From Oegoconia quadripuncta (Eukaryota; Arthropoda; Insecta; Lepidoptera; Autostichidae): a stretch of 64,000 nucleotides of DNA. The translations under genes were made by a program, and so were the position numbers. Of the stretch, positions 27,301 to 38,511 are shown piece by piece. The DNA is taken from NCBI GenBank assembly GCA_949316235.1, contig OX438748.1:28762836-28826835 (forward strand), written 5' to 3'. Positions within the stretch are counted from its first letter, which is position 1; every line of letters starts with the position of its first letter. Under the pieces are notes generated by a model. That model was not told the DNA's origin. It worked only from the letters and a program-made list of their open reading frames with translations, and made no database searches.

Positions 27301-30300
27301 AATGGTGGATGATTTGTGCCATTGTGCCATTATTCAAAACTACACAGTTTTAGCCACTGTTACACAACCACACTTTATAATTAAACATGTTCGTTTTTCG
27401 CGACTTCGAAGTGTTTTCACCGTTTATTTCTACTGGACACAGCATCTTGTGAGTTATTCACACAATGGCCCTGGTGCTTAAAACTTATGTTTTCGTTTCC
27501 AGGCCAGCTCCCGTAGCTCCGAGGACACGCAGACGCCTGCGCAAAGACAGGCGGCCGCCAAACTGGCGCTACGGAAACAACTAGAGAAGACTCTGCTGCA
27601 GGTAACGGAAAGTACTGCAATCTGTAGGTTCTGTGATGAGGGGAAGGTAACTCCCATGCACATGCTTTGCCAGTTTTACGCAACTATCCACACCAGAAGC
27701 AGTTCTCTGGCCTTGTCTTGCCAGTGGATGTTAAACTTTCGCTTCCCGAGATATCTGCAGCATAATATCCCGGCTGTTGACTTAAGGGACGAACTTGAGG
27801 GAATGAGACAATCGAACTGTAAAGTTGCAGTGTTTTGCAGATACTACCTAACCACCTAAAAAAGGTAGAAAAAGTGCCGTGTTTAATGCCAAGCTGAAAG
27901 ACTTCCTATTAGTAAAGAGCTTTTATAGCCTTGACGAATATTTTAAATATAAAGATAAGAATTTTGAAATTTGGAACAGACATACATATATACGAAGTAA
28001 ATTTAATAATTTGTATAAAATTCAATTTGTATGACTGATATTGTTTTAGTAACGTTAATAATAATTTGGATTAAGTTTAGAATTTGCAGTGCCCTACAGG
28101 GTTTAATGTTTGTACAATTTTTATTTTGTAAGACCTAATGTTAACACATGAAAGCATGAATAAATGAATATGAATACGAACCCATTGTATCTAAGAATTG
28201 CAAATGAATGATGTAATACTTCAACAGATCCCGCCCCCCAAGCCGCCACCACCCGAGATGAACTTCATTCCTTCTCCCAGCAACACGGATTTTGTCTATC
28301 TAGTGGGATTGGAGCACGTTGTCGATTATCTCACCAATGAAGACCGGTCAGTTACTTTTGTTTTGAGGTACTACTAGCGGATGATCTTATGGCGGCCATG
28401 TTAGTCTTGGCAATCCGTCTTTTCCCATGGATGTCGTAGAAGGCGATTAAGGAATCGTCTGCATAACGGCACTGTTTACTCAGTGATGGGCGACTGTAAT
28501 TTTTACAAAGATCATTGAAATCTGCTATCTTGTTATTCAACTGGAATGGCAATTAACTGTATCGCCAAAGTCGATTAATAGTAAAGTATAAATTTTTAAA
28601 TTCAACCAATGGCGAAGAAGACTGGTAGTAATGATAATACCCCTTATCATTTCCTGCCGGTTTCTCAGCGCTGTGAAGTGATTAAGGCAAATTCCTTCTG
28701 TGGAAATCATGTCTTATGTTTTTCCGTTGGTGGATGTCCTGCATTATTCCGGCTTTTTCATTTCCGAAGGAATTAACTAGATTACATTTCTATTGCTAAA
28801 CCATGACGATTCATCAACATATCAGTCACATTACGTTCACTGTGGAACATGGGCTTTCCCCATAGATTTCCACTTTTACATGACAAAATTTTAAGTGTTA
28901 TTTATTGCAGTTAGTAGATGAAGGAACGCAATGGCCAACGCATTTCTTTGACTTTTAGAAATAATAAATAATTAAATTCATATTGTGAAAATATTATTGT
29001 ATTCGCTTTCTAGAATTTGCGTTGATCGTTTCGGGGGAAGCAATTGAATGAAAGGATCTGTGTGAAATGACAGGAGGAGGCGATAATAATAGTGCCTAAT
29101 CACACATTACTCTAAAGATTTTTGAGTTATCAGCACAAAGTAATATCTGTGAATTGAAAACTATTTTGTAATTCATTAAGAAGAAGATTAAGGTAATCTT
29201 ATTGCGGTCTATATACGAAATAAATAGCAGAGGCCCCAAACGTCATCCCTGCGGGACACCGGAGCAAATTTACTTGTACCGTGAGAAAAATCACCCAGAA
29301 CAACCTACCGACTCCCGGTCTCCACATAGGACTTAATCCAGCGGACAAGATTGCCACGTAAGCCGAGCTCATAAAGCCTTTACAACAGTGTATCGTGGGG
29401 AATTTGAGGGATGTGTTATCCAAAGCCTTTGCGAAATCGTTGTCCAGCTGACGTTAAGCCCGCTTGTCGCGCAGCATGCCGCGGTCGAGCGTGCCGGCCG
29501 TGTGCGCGCAGTGCGGCTGCGACTTCACCCCCGTGTGGCGCTGGGAGCGCGCCCCCGCGCGGCGCCAGGACCCCACCTTCGCCTGCGCGCCCGCCGCGCG
29601 CCGCCTCTGCGAGCTGTGCGTCTCCGGCAACGTGAAGCGCGCTCTCAAGGTGCCCGCCCCCTGCAGCCCCGCCCCCTCCCCCTCGCCCGCCGCGCATATT
29701 AATTTAAAAAAATAGTACGGAGACCGAGACGTAATCTCAAGATCGATTCATTAATACGGCTGTAAATCATCATAAACCATCCGCCTGATGATCATAGGAG
29801 AAAAGTTGCGTTAGACGAATATGATACCACCGTTTGTCATGAACGTAGGAGCATATTTCTCTTCCTATTGCTATGTAATTACTCAATGGAAAGTTGTCCC
29901 GACAATTTTGTTGGATACACGTCCCATTCTTTTTTTTTCACAATCTGATATATGTATGTATGTAGATACATAAGTTGCTAACTTGAAACTCGAGGAAATT
30001 ATTTTGTAAAACTGTCAATAGATTTCCGTCATATTGCTGCCATGTCTAGACTTTTTTTATGGACTACGGGTTAGCCTTTGGCTTCAATCACACCTGATGT
30101 TATGTGAAGATGAGGTCGAAGGTGGGAGCGTACTGACCCTGAAACCCCTCGGGGGACTAGCTATCTTATCTCTGACAACCGGAACATAACAGTCCTATGA
30201 TGTTTGGCGGCATACTTAGATAAGATGATGGTACTGTTATTTTTTTTTATTCTACGATAGCGTGTTTGCGGGAGGGTAAAGTAGTATGTGACACACATTG

Positions 30301-33300
30301 TGCAGGCGGAGCACACGGCGCGGCTGAAGACGGCGTTCGTCCGCGCGCTGCAGCAGGAGCAGGAGATCGAGCGGCGCCTGGCGGCCCCCGCGCCGTCCCC
30401 GCCCCCCGCGGCCCCCGCGGCCCCCCCGGCGCCCGGCCCCGCGGCCCCCCCGGCGGGCCCCCCCGCGCCCCCCGCCGCGCACCAGCCGCCGCCCGCGCAC
30501 GCGCACGCGCACCACCACGCGCACCGCCCGCCCGCGCAGGTCATTGTTACTTGCACCCCTAGATAAACAAACACCAATAGGCTATCTATATAACTTGTTC
30601 TTTAATTTGTATGCTATAGATATATGAACGCGCGAACAAATGTTTTTCGTGCAAAAGCAAAATTTCGACAAATTTTATTTCGCTATAACATCGCCATCTC
30701 TTAAAATCCTCGAGAACTAATTGGATTGCAGAGAATATATGGCCACAACCATCGCGTTCAACTGAAATTTCTTTTAGTCTCACGACCTTAAAATGCAGGA
30801 AATACGGTATTGATTAAAAATATGAATTTTACGGGTTGAGTTGATATTATGTGTGTTATTTTTAAAAGATACTCGCATATTTTTTTGTACAAGTTAAATT
30901 TCGTACGGTTTAATTGTAGGGAATTTTCGTTTTTTTTCTCAATCGTATTTAAAGAGCTTAGTCATTTTAATGACTATGTCGCTCTGTAATGACTCAGTGA
31001 ATATTTACACCCTATTATTTATACCGACTCTGACTAATTTATATATTGCTTTGGAAATTTTCGATTTAAACTTAATTTTAAGGTACGAAATAGTTTCAAC
31101 GATAAACTTATAAATTATATCTATCTCATTCACGGTTTCTAGACCCTGTCAATTTTAACTTTTATTACTAATTATATAGAAAATATCGTATAATTTTTTA
31201 CATGTGATCGATTATATTTTGTATTAAAACTATCGTTTACCCTTAAAATGATTCCGCGTGCGGCATATGTATGGAATACCGTGGTATTCACACACAAGTA
31301 TAAAGCACGTACATATATCTAAAAAAATAGAGAATATTTTCGAAAAAGAGTAATACTACTATATTTAAGTTTATTAAACTATATTAAAGTGATTTTAAGT
31401 TTTCTATAGTAATAGAAAATGCAATATATTCTTTTAAATTCGATATTTTGAATATGTTTTCTACTAACTCTTTAGATGTATGTAGCCTGCTTATACGTAT
31501 GAACATTAGAATCGTTCTACTTATTTCGAAAAGTTTGGGACTTAAAAGTCTGTATAGAATGCCGTGTGGAATAACCGTTTTAAGCTGTGGTGGTCCACTA
31601 ACGTGCTCTCAACCCGCAGATGTCAGTGACCCGCACGGCGTCCCGCACGCCGGCGCCCACGCCCTCGCCCGCACAGTCGACCACGCCCGCCCCCTCCAAG
31701 TCCACGCCCACCGCTAACAGGTATGTAACTAGTATTGATGCGAAAGTTTGGATTTTTGTTTGTTTGTTGCTCAATCACGCCGAAACAGAGAACGGATTTG
31801 GATGAAATTTGGTATGAAGGTAGAACATATGCTGGATTAAAACATAGGATATTTTTTATCCCAATAAAGTTAATAGATCCCGCGGGATAAACAAATTTCC
31901 GCTATAAAGTTAATCCAAGCAGGCTAGCCGCGGGCGGATGGGTAGTAAATAATAAATTTGACGACCGATTGGTGTAGTGGATAGTGACCCTGTCAGCGTA
32001 ACCAACGGTTGCGGGTTCGAATCCCGCGAGGGGTAAATGTTTGTGTGATGATGAAACTGAAATGATTCCCAGGTCATGAATGTTTATATAAATACTCATA
32101 CTCATAATTCTTTATTTCCATAAACTTCAATAAGAGCACTTGGACACGTCAACATACATAAATAGTACAAATTGATGACAATTATAGAAGGTACCTATTT
32201 AAAAATAAACGAAGTTAAGCTGCTGTAAAGGGGCATTGTCAATATCAGAATATTTATCCGTTATCTAGTATCCATAGTACAAGCTTTGTTTTATTTGGGA
32301 CTAGATTATAGATATATATCGGAAATTAAAATACTGATCCAGCTGAGTAAGTGCTGCCTTAAAAGAAAGGAAGAATGAGCGACTTTTCAATCGCTCTCAT
32401 TTTTACAAGCTTTTATTTAGTTTGCAATTTTTTCAACCATTTGCTAGTATCTTGAGCAGAAGTTTGGCATATTCATGTAAGTTCGGTGACAATAATAAAT
32501 ATAATAAATATTAAATAATAATAAATAAATATTTCGGACACTTACACCAATCATCTAGTCCCAAACTAAGCAAAGCTTGTGCTATGGATACTAGATAACG
32601 GATAAACATACATAAATATTTATATAAACATCCAAGACTCGGGAATAAATGTTCGTATTCATCATACAAACATTTACCCCTCGCGGGATTCGAACCCGCA
32701 ACCGTTGGTTTTGCTGATAGGGTGACTATCCACTACACCAATCGGTCGTCAAATGCAACAATGCAATATTATTGTACCATCGAGCTGATCTGATGATGGA
32801 GACGGGATGTAGGGACTGGAACTCCCTGACGACAAATGGCAAGATAGTCAAATTTGGCTTAGTTTTGCTGCCATGAGCACTTTGCATTACACATGATGAC
32901 GAGGGTCTGGAGATGGTCCCAGAAGATTTTATGTTACGTCTTTGTATTACAATAATGATGGAGCATAAAAGCTTGTCTTTAAAAGTATTTTTAATGCTGA
33001 ACTTATTGTTTACATGTGTTGCCATTGCTCGAGTTGCTGCTTCTCTCGCCAGGGGGTTACCTCCGTTTTTCCGAAAATTCCCCCTTTTGTCTTTGTGATA
33101 TCTCTAAACCACCCCTTTTTGGGATAAAGATATACCGCATACTTAACCGATCAGTGTGTGAGTTTTGCTTCGTTTTTAACTTTGCTATCGAGTTCAAGTT
33201 TACGTAAAAAGTTCCTATGAATTGTTTTGCAAACAATCCAGTAGAGACGCTGCACATTTTTTCCTACAAATCGTGTTAAAACTCGCTAGTAAAGTTAAGT

Positions 33301-36300
33301 CGAAACAAAGCTCACACTCCGCCCTCTGTATTCCCGTATACAGGCCGATGAGTTCGAGCGATTCCCTCCGACATCACTCGGAGCGACCGCGCGACTCCAG
33401 CAGCGAGGTCCCCGCCAAGAAAGGTAAAGGTAACTAGCATGTGTCGATACCTTTTATCCTATTTTATTTTGCAGCTTGTTCTTGACGTGAATGTCTTTAT
33501 TTTTGCTGACTTATAAATGGTATCAGACCAAGTATTAATATGCTTAGAAGAGAGTTCCATGCCTTGGCTTTTCGCATTGTGAATGAGTCGGAACTGTTCA
33601 CGGAATTTAGTGCGAATGGTCGGTATGTCACCGACATACAGATTCCCTCCACATCTAATAGTCTGAGGATGACATGGCGATGTCCTAATTGGCGACCTTG
33701 CGACAGTGTTCCAGGGTTTGATTTAGCCGCCCATCGAATAGTCGCTATGAGTCTTGGCACGTCATTCAACAGAGTTGAGTGCAGCTTGTTGGACGCCTTT
33801 TACAGAGCGCCTCGAAAAATTGACAATATTTTTCTCCATTTCTGAACATTTTTCTTACGAACTGTATAACTTTATGTAGTTTTTGTTAATTGTACAATAA
33901 AGAGTATTGATTTTTATACACCTCAGGCAAGCGTGTGTTGGTCTGCCGCGATACAGATGTAACCTAGTGCAGGGTCCATCAGATATCTTTACTCTATATC
34001 TTATTGTCTGTGTAGTTGTTAACAACTACAAAGCAAGCTTGCTCAAAGCAAGCACCACTGAAGTACTTGCTCTAAAGCAATTATTTTTATTATTTATTAG
34101 CATGACATCGTTTGTCGCGCGCGACGCGAGAGTGGGTTAGTTATATATTTCGTCCAAACAAATGAGCAGGCCAAATATCTCGTACTGGTTCTTTTCTTTA
34201 ATTACACTTTATAATTATTTGCCATCAGCTTATATGATTGTTTGATCCATAGCATGTTGATCCGTTAGATTTCTTGTGAATTGGTGTACTAAAACACTCC
34301 TTTGGTTTACCTGTGCAATGTTTGTTTATATAATCTGTTGAGTTTTTGTTGTCTTGGTGTGGAAAACATTTAGCTTTGAATAAAATCTTTAATTTTTATA
34401 AAGATAACGCTTTCTTTGTACACACAACACAAGACAGTTAACACACTCATTTTCGTGACCTGATCATTGTCTCTGTGTGTTTTTTCTGAATATTCTATTA
34501 AACCAATTTTTGTTTACTTTCACCTCAATTTTTTTTTATTGCCGACGGGTTCGTACTTGACCTCAATCACACCTGATGTTAAGTGAAGATGAGGTGGAAG
34601 GTGAAAGCTTACTGACCCGGAAACCCCAATACGTTTGGCGGACTGGCTATCTTATCTCTGACAACCGGAACACAACAATGCTATTAACATTGCTGTTTGG
34701 CGGCAGATTTAGATAAGATGGTGGTATTTCAAACCGAGTACTTAAACATGTACCCCGCTGGGGATCGAACCCGCGACCTCCGAATCGTAAACCCAATGTT
34801 GTTTACATTGAGCCACGGGGGCGGTTACACTATTCTCAGGATACACTACGCGTGTGAGAAAATATTCTAGTTTTGTATAGTCACTAACATTAACTTAGTT
34901 CCCTCTTGCCACGGACTTGAGATTGATTATAAATTAGTATGAGAATACTGTGACTGATAGCTAAGACATCTTTACATGGAGCTTATTGCTCTGTGCTTAC
35001 GATGTTTTGATACCGGTCTTACATATTCCAAATTATTCGAATTGTAAAGACTGAAAGATTCCATCCAATGTAGGAGTTATACATAGACGACCTTTAACCC
35101 AAACGGGGTGGTCAAAGATTCCCCAAACATAAACGTTTGGGTGTCCCAAAAGTCTGATTGAAATAACATCCATCGTCCCGTCCCGTGAACCACAGGGAGA
35201 TGATAAAGTAATGGGGTGAACACAGTATTATCCGCCGCTTGTCTGTGTGTTGAAGGTTCGTCATCCAGCAGCGCCAGTCAGGGTAGCAGCAGCAAGCAAC
35301 ACCAGGTATGTCATTTGTATCAATCACAATTTATCGTTATGCATTTAATATTAATCAATTAATTACATGGCACATTTCAAGTAAAACAATGGTCAAGTAA
35401 GAGTAGGAAAGAATTCAAAAACAGGTATCAATATGTTCATAAAAAATATGTGAATGAAAACTTTTTTTTATGATAAACTGGATACACGTTTGACCACAAT
35501 CTCACCTGATGGAAAGTAACGATGTGGTCGAAGATGAAGCACGCGATCCCAGTAAATGCCTATTCATTCTGCTTTGAAGAGACTTAATAAAAACAGTTAC
35601 ATTATCCTATTATTAGGGCCTATACTGTCCAACTGCTGGGCAAAGGCTTCCCCCCCCCCTCTCTCTCTCAAGCTTCCTTCGTCTAGATACTTGCCTAAAA
35701 AAAAACAGAGCATGACGAAACAACGCAATTGATTTAAACCGGAGTCGGAGGTCGCGTACGTAAATTTACCCTCAATAAATCAATCATGAATTGATCGAAG
35801 CGCACGACTGTGCCTAACTGAAATTCTCAAAAAAAAAATAATAGGTACGAGGAACCGCATAGAGGCCTCCGGCTCCGGCCTAAATCAATTGATTTATTTA
35901 GTCTTTTTTGATTTTTAAAGGTAAGTATTAACCGTAGTCGGGCTCATATATATTTTTTGGATTTTTGATCGAAATACCAAAAACTAATTTTTAATAGCGA
36001 TGTACGAGTTTTCACAACATATTTAAACTAAAAATTCGGCATACATCGCTGGTTGAAGTAAGGATAAGGGTATTTGAATTAACTGATCCAAGCCTCCCAG
36101 CATTGTATGCCGAATTAGTCTCTACATTGAGGATGGTGGATGGCTATTATAAATAAATAAATGGTGTAGGCCATTAAAGTACTTACTATCTAGTTGTACA
36201 TTGCAGGGATGCGCTTGTCTCATACGATATGCTTCATTCACAGCAACTGGCGGCAGCTGCGGCCGCCCAGATGGCGTTCGAGCAGCACAGTGCAGCAGCG

Positions 36301-38455
36301 ATGCAGGCCCTGCAGCACCAGCTGCTTAGAGGTAGGCAACAGGGTACGATGACCATAGAAGTATCCAATCCCTTTAACGCATCTCAATGTATACGCTGAA
36401 ATTCATACTGAAGTATCCAATCCCTTTAACGCATCTCAATGTATACGCTGAAATTCATACTTCCTTCTACACGCATATTGTTAATTTCTTTATATAAAAC
36501 CATAAACGGTTTTCCACAAACTTATAATAAATAGTAGTGATGTTAAGGACATGAAATTTAGGATATGGACACAGTTTCAGGTGCGGTTACGGATATATAA
36601 TTCTTTTCCATTATCTGTTAGTTTCAGATAGTGTCGGTTACGGATATTAGTTTTTTAAGGAATTTTAAAAGTAAAATACAAATAGGTAAATGATAATTGT
36701 TTTTGGGTTACCTATTGTATTTCCGATATTTTTTGTTCCGAATATTGTTATTCCACTAACGTTTTGACATTTGTTACTTAGACATTTTTTTGATTATCCG
36801 AAGTTATGTTTAGTTTTGTATTATATTTCCGCGTTTTGATTGACCTTTTTACTTATTCAGCGTCGTTTCAAATTACCGTTAAACTATTTACCGCAATACA
36901 TGTCAACCTAACAAAGAGCATGGCCTAACCTAACCAGCAGATATCGGGGTGCCCCGAATACCCGTGCTCGCTTCGCTCGCACTCGCAAAAATTGTATCAC
37001 TACCATCGCAGTGATTGGTCAATTCGACGAATTTAAGATTAATTTTTTGCTCCTATAAACTTACGCAACCTGAAAAGTGTTATTGACATCTGTCAAGTTC
37101 GCCAATCCAAGACAATCATCATAGATTGGGCTATGCATAGTTGGAAATGGTACTGAAGTGAAAGCGGGTTCGGATAATATATTATGTAACCTTTGTACGT
37201 GTCAGGTCTGAGCGGCGCTGGTGGCAGCGGCGGCATGTCGCCGGCGGCGGCCGCGGCGGCCATGATGCAGTTCTCGCCGCTCCTCTACACCTACCAGCTC
37301 GCCATGGCGCAGGCCTCCGCCCTCGGGAAACGATGTGAGAGACACCACTGTTTTTCATTTAGCTTCTACAGCGCGAGCTGGAAACGTCGCATTTTAACCC
37401 CCGACGAAAATGACGAGTATTATGTGTTTGACAGCGTTGTGTGTGTCCAGGGGCTCTATCGTCTAACGCAAAGCGATAGCGATACTAATGCACTGTTCGT
37501 CATTGTACCTGATAGTCTGTTTTAAGTCGCCCCTGTAGCCTTTAATTGAAAACAACCGGGATCGACTGTTTAACGTGCCCTCCGGAGCACAGAAACACTC
37601 GTGTTAATATATCACTAGTATTTTACGGTCATTTATATAAATTACGGTAAAATTACCGGCGACTTATAACGCTTTAAATGTTAATTTGTTTTAAATCCCG
37701 CGCGCGTATCGTTGCAAAATCATTATTCGACGTTGCCGATTAGTGCATACCGCCAAATATGACGGCACAATTGTGCGGCATATGCGCTCTTGCCGTTCCG
37801 CTGTTGGTGGGCGACTGAGCAAGCGGTGATTAGTTGACTTGGTTTTGTTCGGCAGACTACACGCGCATGAGTATTCATAATATTTCTTCGAAAACTACCT
37901 ATTATATCAGGAAATCCTAGCGTCATCTGTTGTATGGACCCGGAACTTTTATGAAGTGAAAACACAATGCTGCCGCCACACTTTCCCGCGGGAATGTATT
38001 TTTTTTAGTAGTAGTTTCCTACGTTTTTTACTGAATATTACTAATATTTTACGTAAGATATCGTTTTTTCCCGTATTTTATATCCACAGTGGTCACCCAT
38101 CCAAGGGGTGACGTGTAAGGCTGTTGATAGTATATTTTACTATCAATGTCAGAATTGGCCCTACAAAATCAGCTGATTTGCTACTACGTTTAGTAGTATA
38201 TGTAACATGGAACGTTTTCAATGTTACATATAAAATCGGAAATGGCACCTCAATCCTGGTCACGTGACCTCCGTTTTGTGACCCTTTGTCGTGCATTGAG
38301 GTACTTGAGCACTCGTTGCAGCTGGCAAGAGCAGCAGCAGCGGGTCCGGCGGCGCGGCCATGGCGGCCGAGATGCAGCGCGTGGCCGAGGCGCAGCGGCA
38401 GTATCTGCTCGACATGATCCCCGGCCACGCGCGCAACCCCTGGACCAAGAACTGA
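18333..38455 (+). CDS. simj: p66/GATAD2 (simjang) subunit of the NuRD/Mi-2 complex, 19 coding exons
   Basis: Exons: 18333-18370, 19671-19752, 20782-20914, 23095-23231, 23376-23516, 24803-24901, 25754-25867, 26551-26634, 27113-27148, 27503-27601, 28228-28346, 29475-29649, 30306-30539, 31620-31720, 33344-33423, 35256-35305, 36244-36331, 37206-37334, 38322-38455. All GT-AG; 2073 nt, 690 aa. p66 bridges MBD2/3 and the Mi-2 remodeller in transcriptional repression. Seen: N-terminus [35 protein letters not shown]1 coiled coil in exon 5 (131-177, [20 protein letters not shown] then [12 protein letters not shown]) that binds MBD2; [22 protein letters not shown]2 GATA-type finger in exon 12 (C371-x2-C374 ... 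C406-x2-C409) with [20 protein letters not shown] after it; Pro/Ala/His-rich low-complexity exon 13; conserved YLLDMIP near the end. Very short exons and low-complexity linkers mean alternative exons may exist. Confidence 0.95.
20905..21190 (+). repeat. Degenerate tandem array beginning at the p66 exon 3 donor
   Basis: About six diverged units of roughly 40-55 bp share 'ccyttcacagg(g/t)aac', then 'gtgtgtgacagttga'. The first unit is the real exon end and donor (ACAG|GTAATT at 20911-20920); later ones read GACAGGGAAC, CATAGGTTGA, CACAGGAAAC, CACAACTCAC and CACAGGTACC. Only the first and last keep an ACAG|GT donor. Confidence 0.75.
21805..22115 (+). repeat. Dispersed repeat family D, copy 2
   Basis: Matches 5745-6095 in order: 'cttacacgtctccactgttg', 'ccaccgacttggctt', 'catccaaggactgaccgcgg', then 'gagtgcgccacgagtgc'. 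Lies in p66 intron 3. Confidence 0.7.
22731..22945 (+). mobile_element. SINE family A, copy 2
   Basis: Head 'accgattggtgtagtggata' and B-box-like 'cgtgttggaatcccgcgagg', then 'atgtgtgatgaataagaaca', body through 'agtttgggtctagatgattg', ending near 'gtgtccgaaatat'. In p66 intron 3; immediately followed by a family B tail. Confidence 0.85.
22948..23030 (+). mobile_element. SINE family B, 3' fragment
   Basis: Contains 'taccttcggcctgatcttca' and 'cttaacatcaggtgtgattg', the family B tail (compare 26310-26353), ending 'gtgcataaaaagaa'. It abuts the family A SINE. Confidence 0.75.
23928..24272. mobile_element. MITE with 28-bp inverted termini in p66 intron 5
   Basis: Left end 'cccgtattaattaataaacc' continuing to 'attctcaa' pairs with right end 'ttgagaatgg' plus 'tttattaatacgggcc'. 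Internal part repeats words such as 'ctcaagt', 'gagtattcacg' and 'tttattaatcaac'. No coding capacity. A shorter relative with the GGCCCGTATTA ends is at 57079-57196. Confidence 0.75.
24985..25075 (+). mobile_element. SINE family B, 3' fragment
   Basis: Reads 'ccgggtcagtacgcttccac', 'cttcgacctcatcttcacta', 'catccggtgtgattgag', then 'gtgcataaaaaaaaaac'. Same tail as 26296-26353; the head is missing. In p66 intron 6. Confidence 0.75.
25989..26353 (+). mobile_element. SINE family B, near full length with a 5' interruption
   Basis: Head 'accgcctccgtggctcaatg', then about 70 bp foreign sequence, then 'cggagatcgcgggttcgatc' (B box), 'ttaaatgtccgcctgactag', 'catcttatctaagtctgccg', 'agataagatagccagtcccc' and tail 'aacatcaggtgtgattgagg'. 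Lies in p66 intron 7; directly followed by a family D piece. Confidence 0.8.
26401..26510 (+). repeat. Dispersed repeat family D, partial
   Basis: 'cgacttggtttaactactac', 'gaattgaaaacaaccaggac' and 'gtcgaggcacgaaaaca' match the middle of family D. Lies just before p66 exon 8. Confidence 0.6.
27604..28170 (+). mobile_element. LINE 3' end with C-x2-C-x9-H-x3-C knuckle, beside p66 exon 10 donor
   Basis: Reads [18 protein letters not shown], the zinc-knuckle layout of non-LTR ORF2 C-termini, then runs to a stop at 27857-27859, followed by an AT-rich 3' region ending 'gaataaatgaatatgaat'. The frame is continuous with exon 10 across the splice donor (see findings). Truncated 5'. Confidence 0.65.
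29195..29455 (-). mobile_element. LINE reverse-transcriptase fragment next to p66 exon 12
   Basis: Minus strand contains DFAKAFD at its start, then '[18 protein letters not shown]' with small shifts, VVLGDFS and GTSKFAP, which are RT palm-domain motifs of Jockey/RTE-type LINEs. Frames are broken. Its edge is within about 20-30 bp of the exon 12 acceptor. Confidence 0.7.
30060..30240 (-). mobile_element. SINE family B, partial, minus orientation
   Basis: Contains 'caatcacacctgatgttatg', 'gaagatgaggtcgaaggtgg', 'ctatcttatctctgacaacc' and 'ggcggcatacttagataaga', the reverse complement of the family B body; the tRNA-like head is missing. Ends about 60 bp before p66 exon 13. Confidence 0.75.
31731..31940 (+). 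repeat. Lepidopteran dispersed repeat family E
   Basis: Contains 'tgtttgtttgttgctcaatc', 'cggatttggatgaaatttgg', 'tatttttatccc'-type block and 'gctagccgcgggcgg'. Same order at 57430-57724 and, inverted, 63893-64000. Begins 10 bp after the p66 exon 14 donor. Confidence 0.7.
31960..32330 (+). mobile_element. SINE family A, copy 3, interrupted
   Basis: Head and body 31960-32092 ('gaccgattggtgtagtggat', 'gggttcgaatcccgcgaggg'), then about 150-160 bp of unrelated sequence (about 32093-32250), then the 3' body 'atttatccgttatctagtat' and 'tttgggactagatta'. The interruption is a later insertion. Confidence 0.75.
32520..32750 (-). mobile_element. SINE family A, copy 4, full length
   Basis: Reverse complement gives head 'gacgaccgattggtgtagtg', B box 'gcgggttcgaatcccgcgag', body 'atgtttatataaatatttat' and end 'gattggtgtaagtgtccgaa'. 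One of the best-preserved copies; in p66 intron 14, inverted relative to copy 3. Confidence 0.88.
34536..34826 (-). mobile_element. SINE family B, full length, minus orientation
   Basis: Ends 'gagccacgggggcggtt' (inverted head), with 'ggggatcgaacccgcgacct' (inverted B box), 'cggcagatttagataagatg', 'gactggctatcttatctctg' and tail 'acctcaatcacacctgatgt'. In p66 intron 15. Confidence 0.88.
36361..36464 (+). repeat. Two-copy 52-bp direct duplication
   Basis: 'gtatccaatccctttaacgc' recurs at 36361 and 36413, followed both times by 'atctcaatgtatacgctgaa' and 'attcatact'. The two copies are identical as read. Intron 17 of p66, 30 bp after the exon 17 donor. Confidence 0.93.
37505..38120 (+). repeat. 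Dispersed repeat family D, copy 3, split by a 470-bp insertion
   Basis: 5' part (37505-37612: 'tttaagtcgcccctgtagcc', 'gaaaacaaccgggatcgact', 'cgtgccctccggagcac') is separated from its 3' part (38090-38120: 'gtggtcacccatccaaggg') by about 37616-38088. In other copies the two parts are contiguous. The insert begins 'ttttacggtcatttatataa' and ends 'attttacgtaagatatcg'; no coding frame recognised. Confidence 0.65.
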
Positions 38456-38511
38456 AGTCGCAGGTGAGAGCACTCAGGTATCCTATCCACTGTTGCACAG
38501 CATTATACCGG

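Noticed and set aside
29388..29715. Other-frame Arg/Ala-rich open frames over p66 exon 12
   Set aside because: Shadows; only the C-x2-C finger frame has matching splice phases.
30161..30577. Gly/Ala/Cys-rich minus-strand frames over p66 exon 13
   Set aside because: Antisense shadow of the Pro/Ala-rich GC exon.
31960..32035. tRNA-like heads (also at 11.8, 22.7, 32.7, 38.9, 45.9, 49.5, 56.6 and 63.1 kb) as tRNA genes
   Set aside because: Same flanking bodies in all copies and no closing acceptor stem; they are SINEs.
33497..33845. Overlapping 90-101 aa frames on both strands
   Set aside because: Intron of p66, no recognised motif; probably repeat-derived.
36925..36945. cctaacctaacc, resembling the insect telomere repeat TTAGG
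   Set aside because: Only two units; no array.
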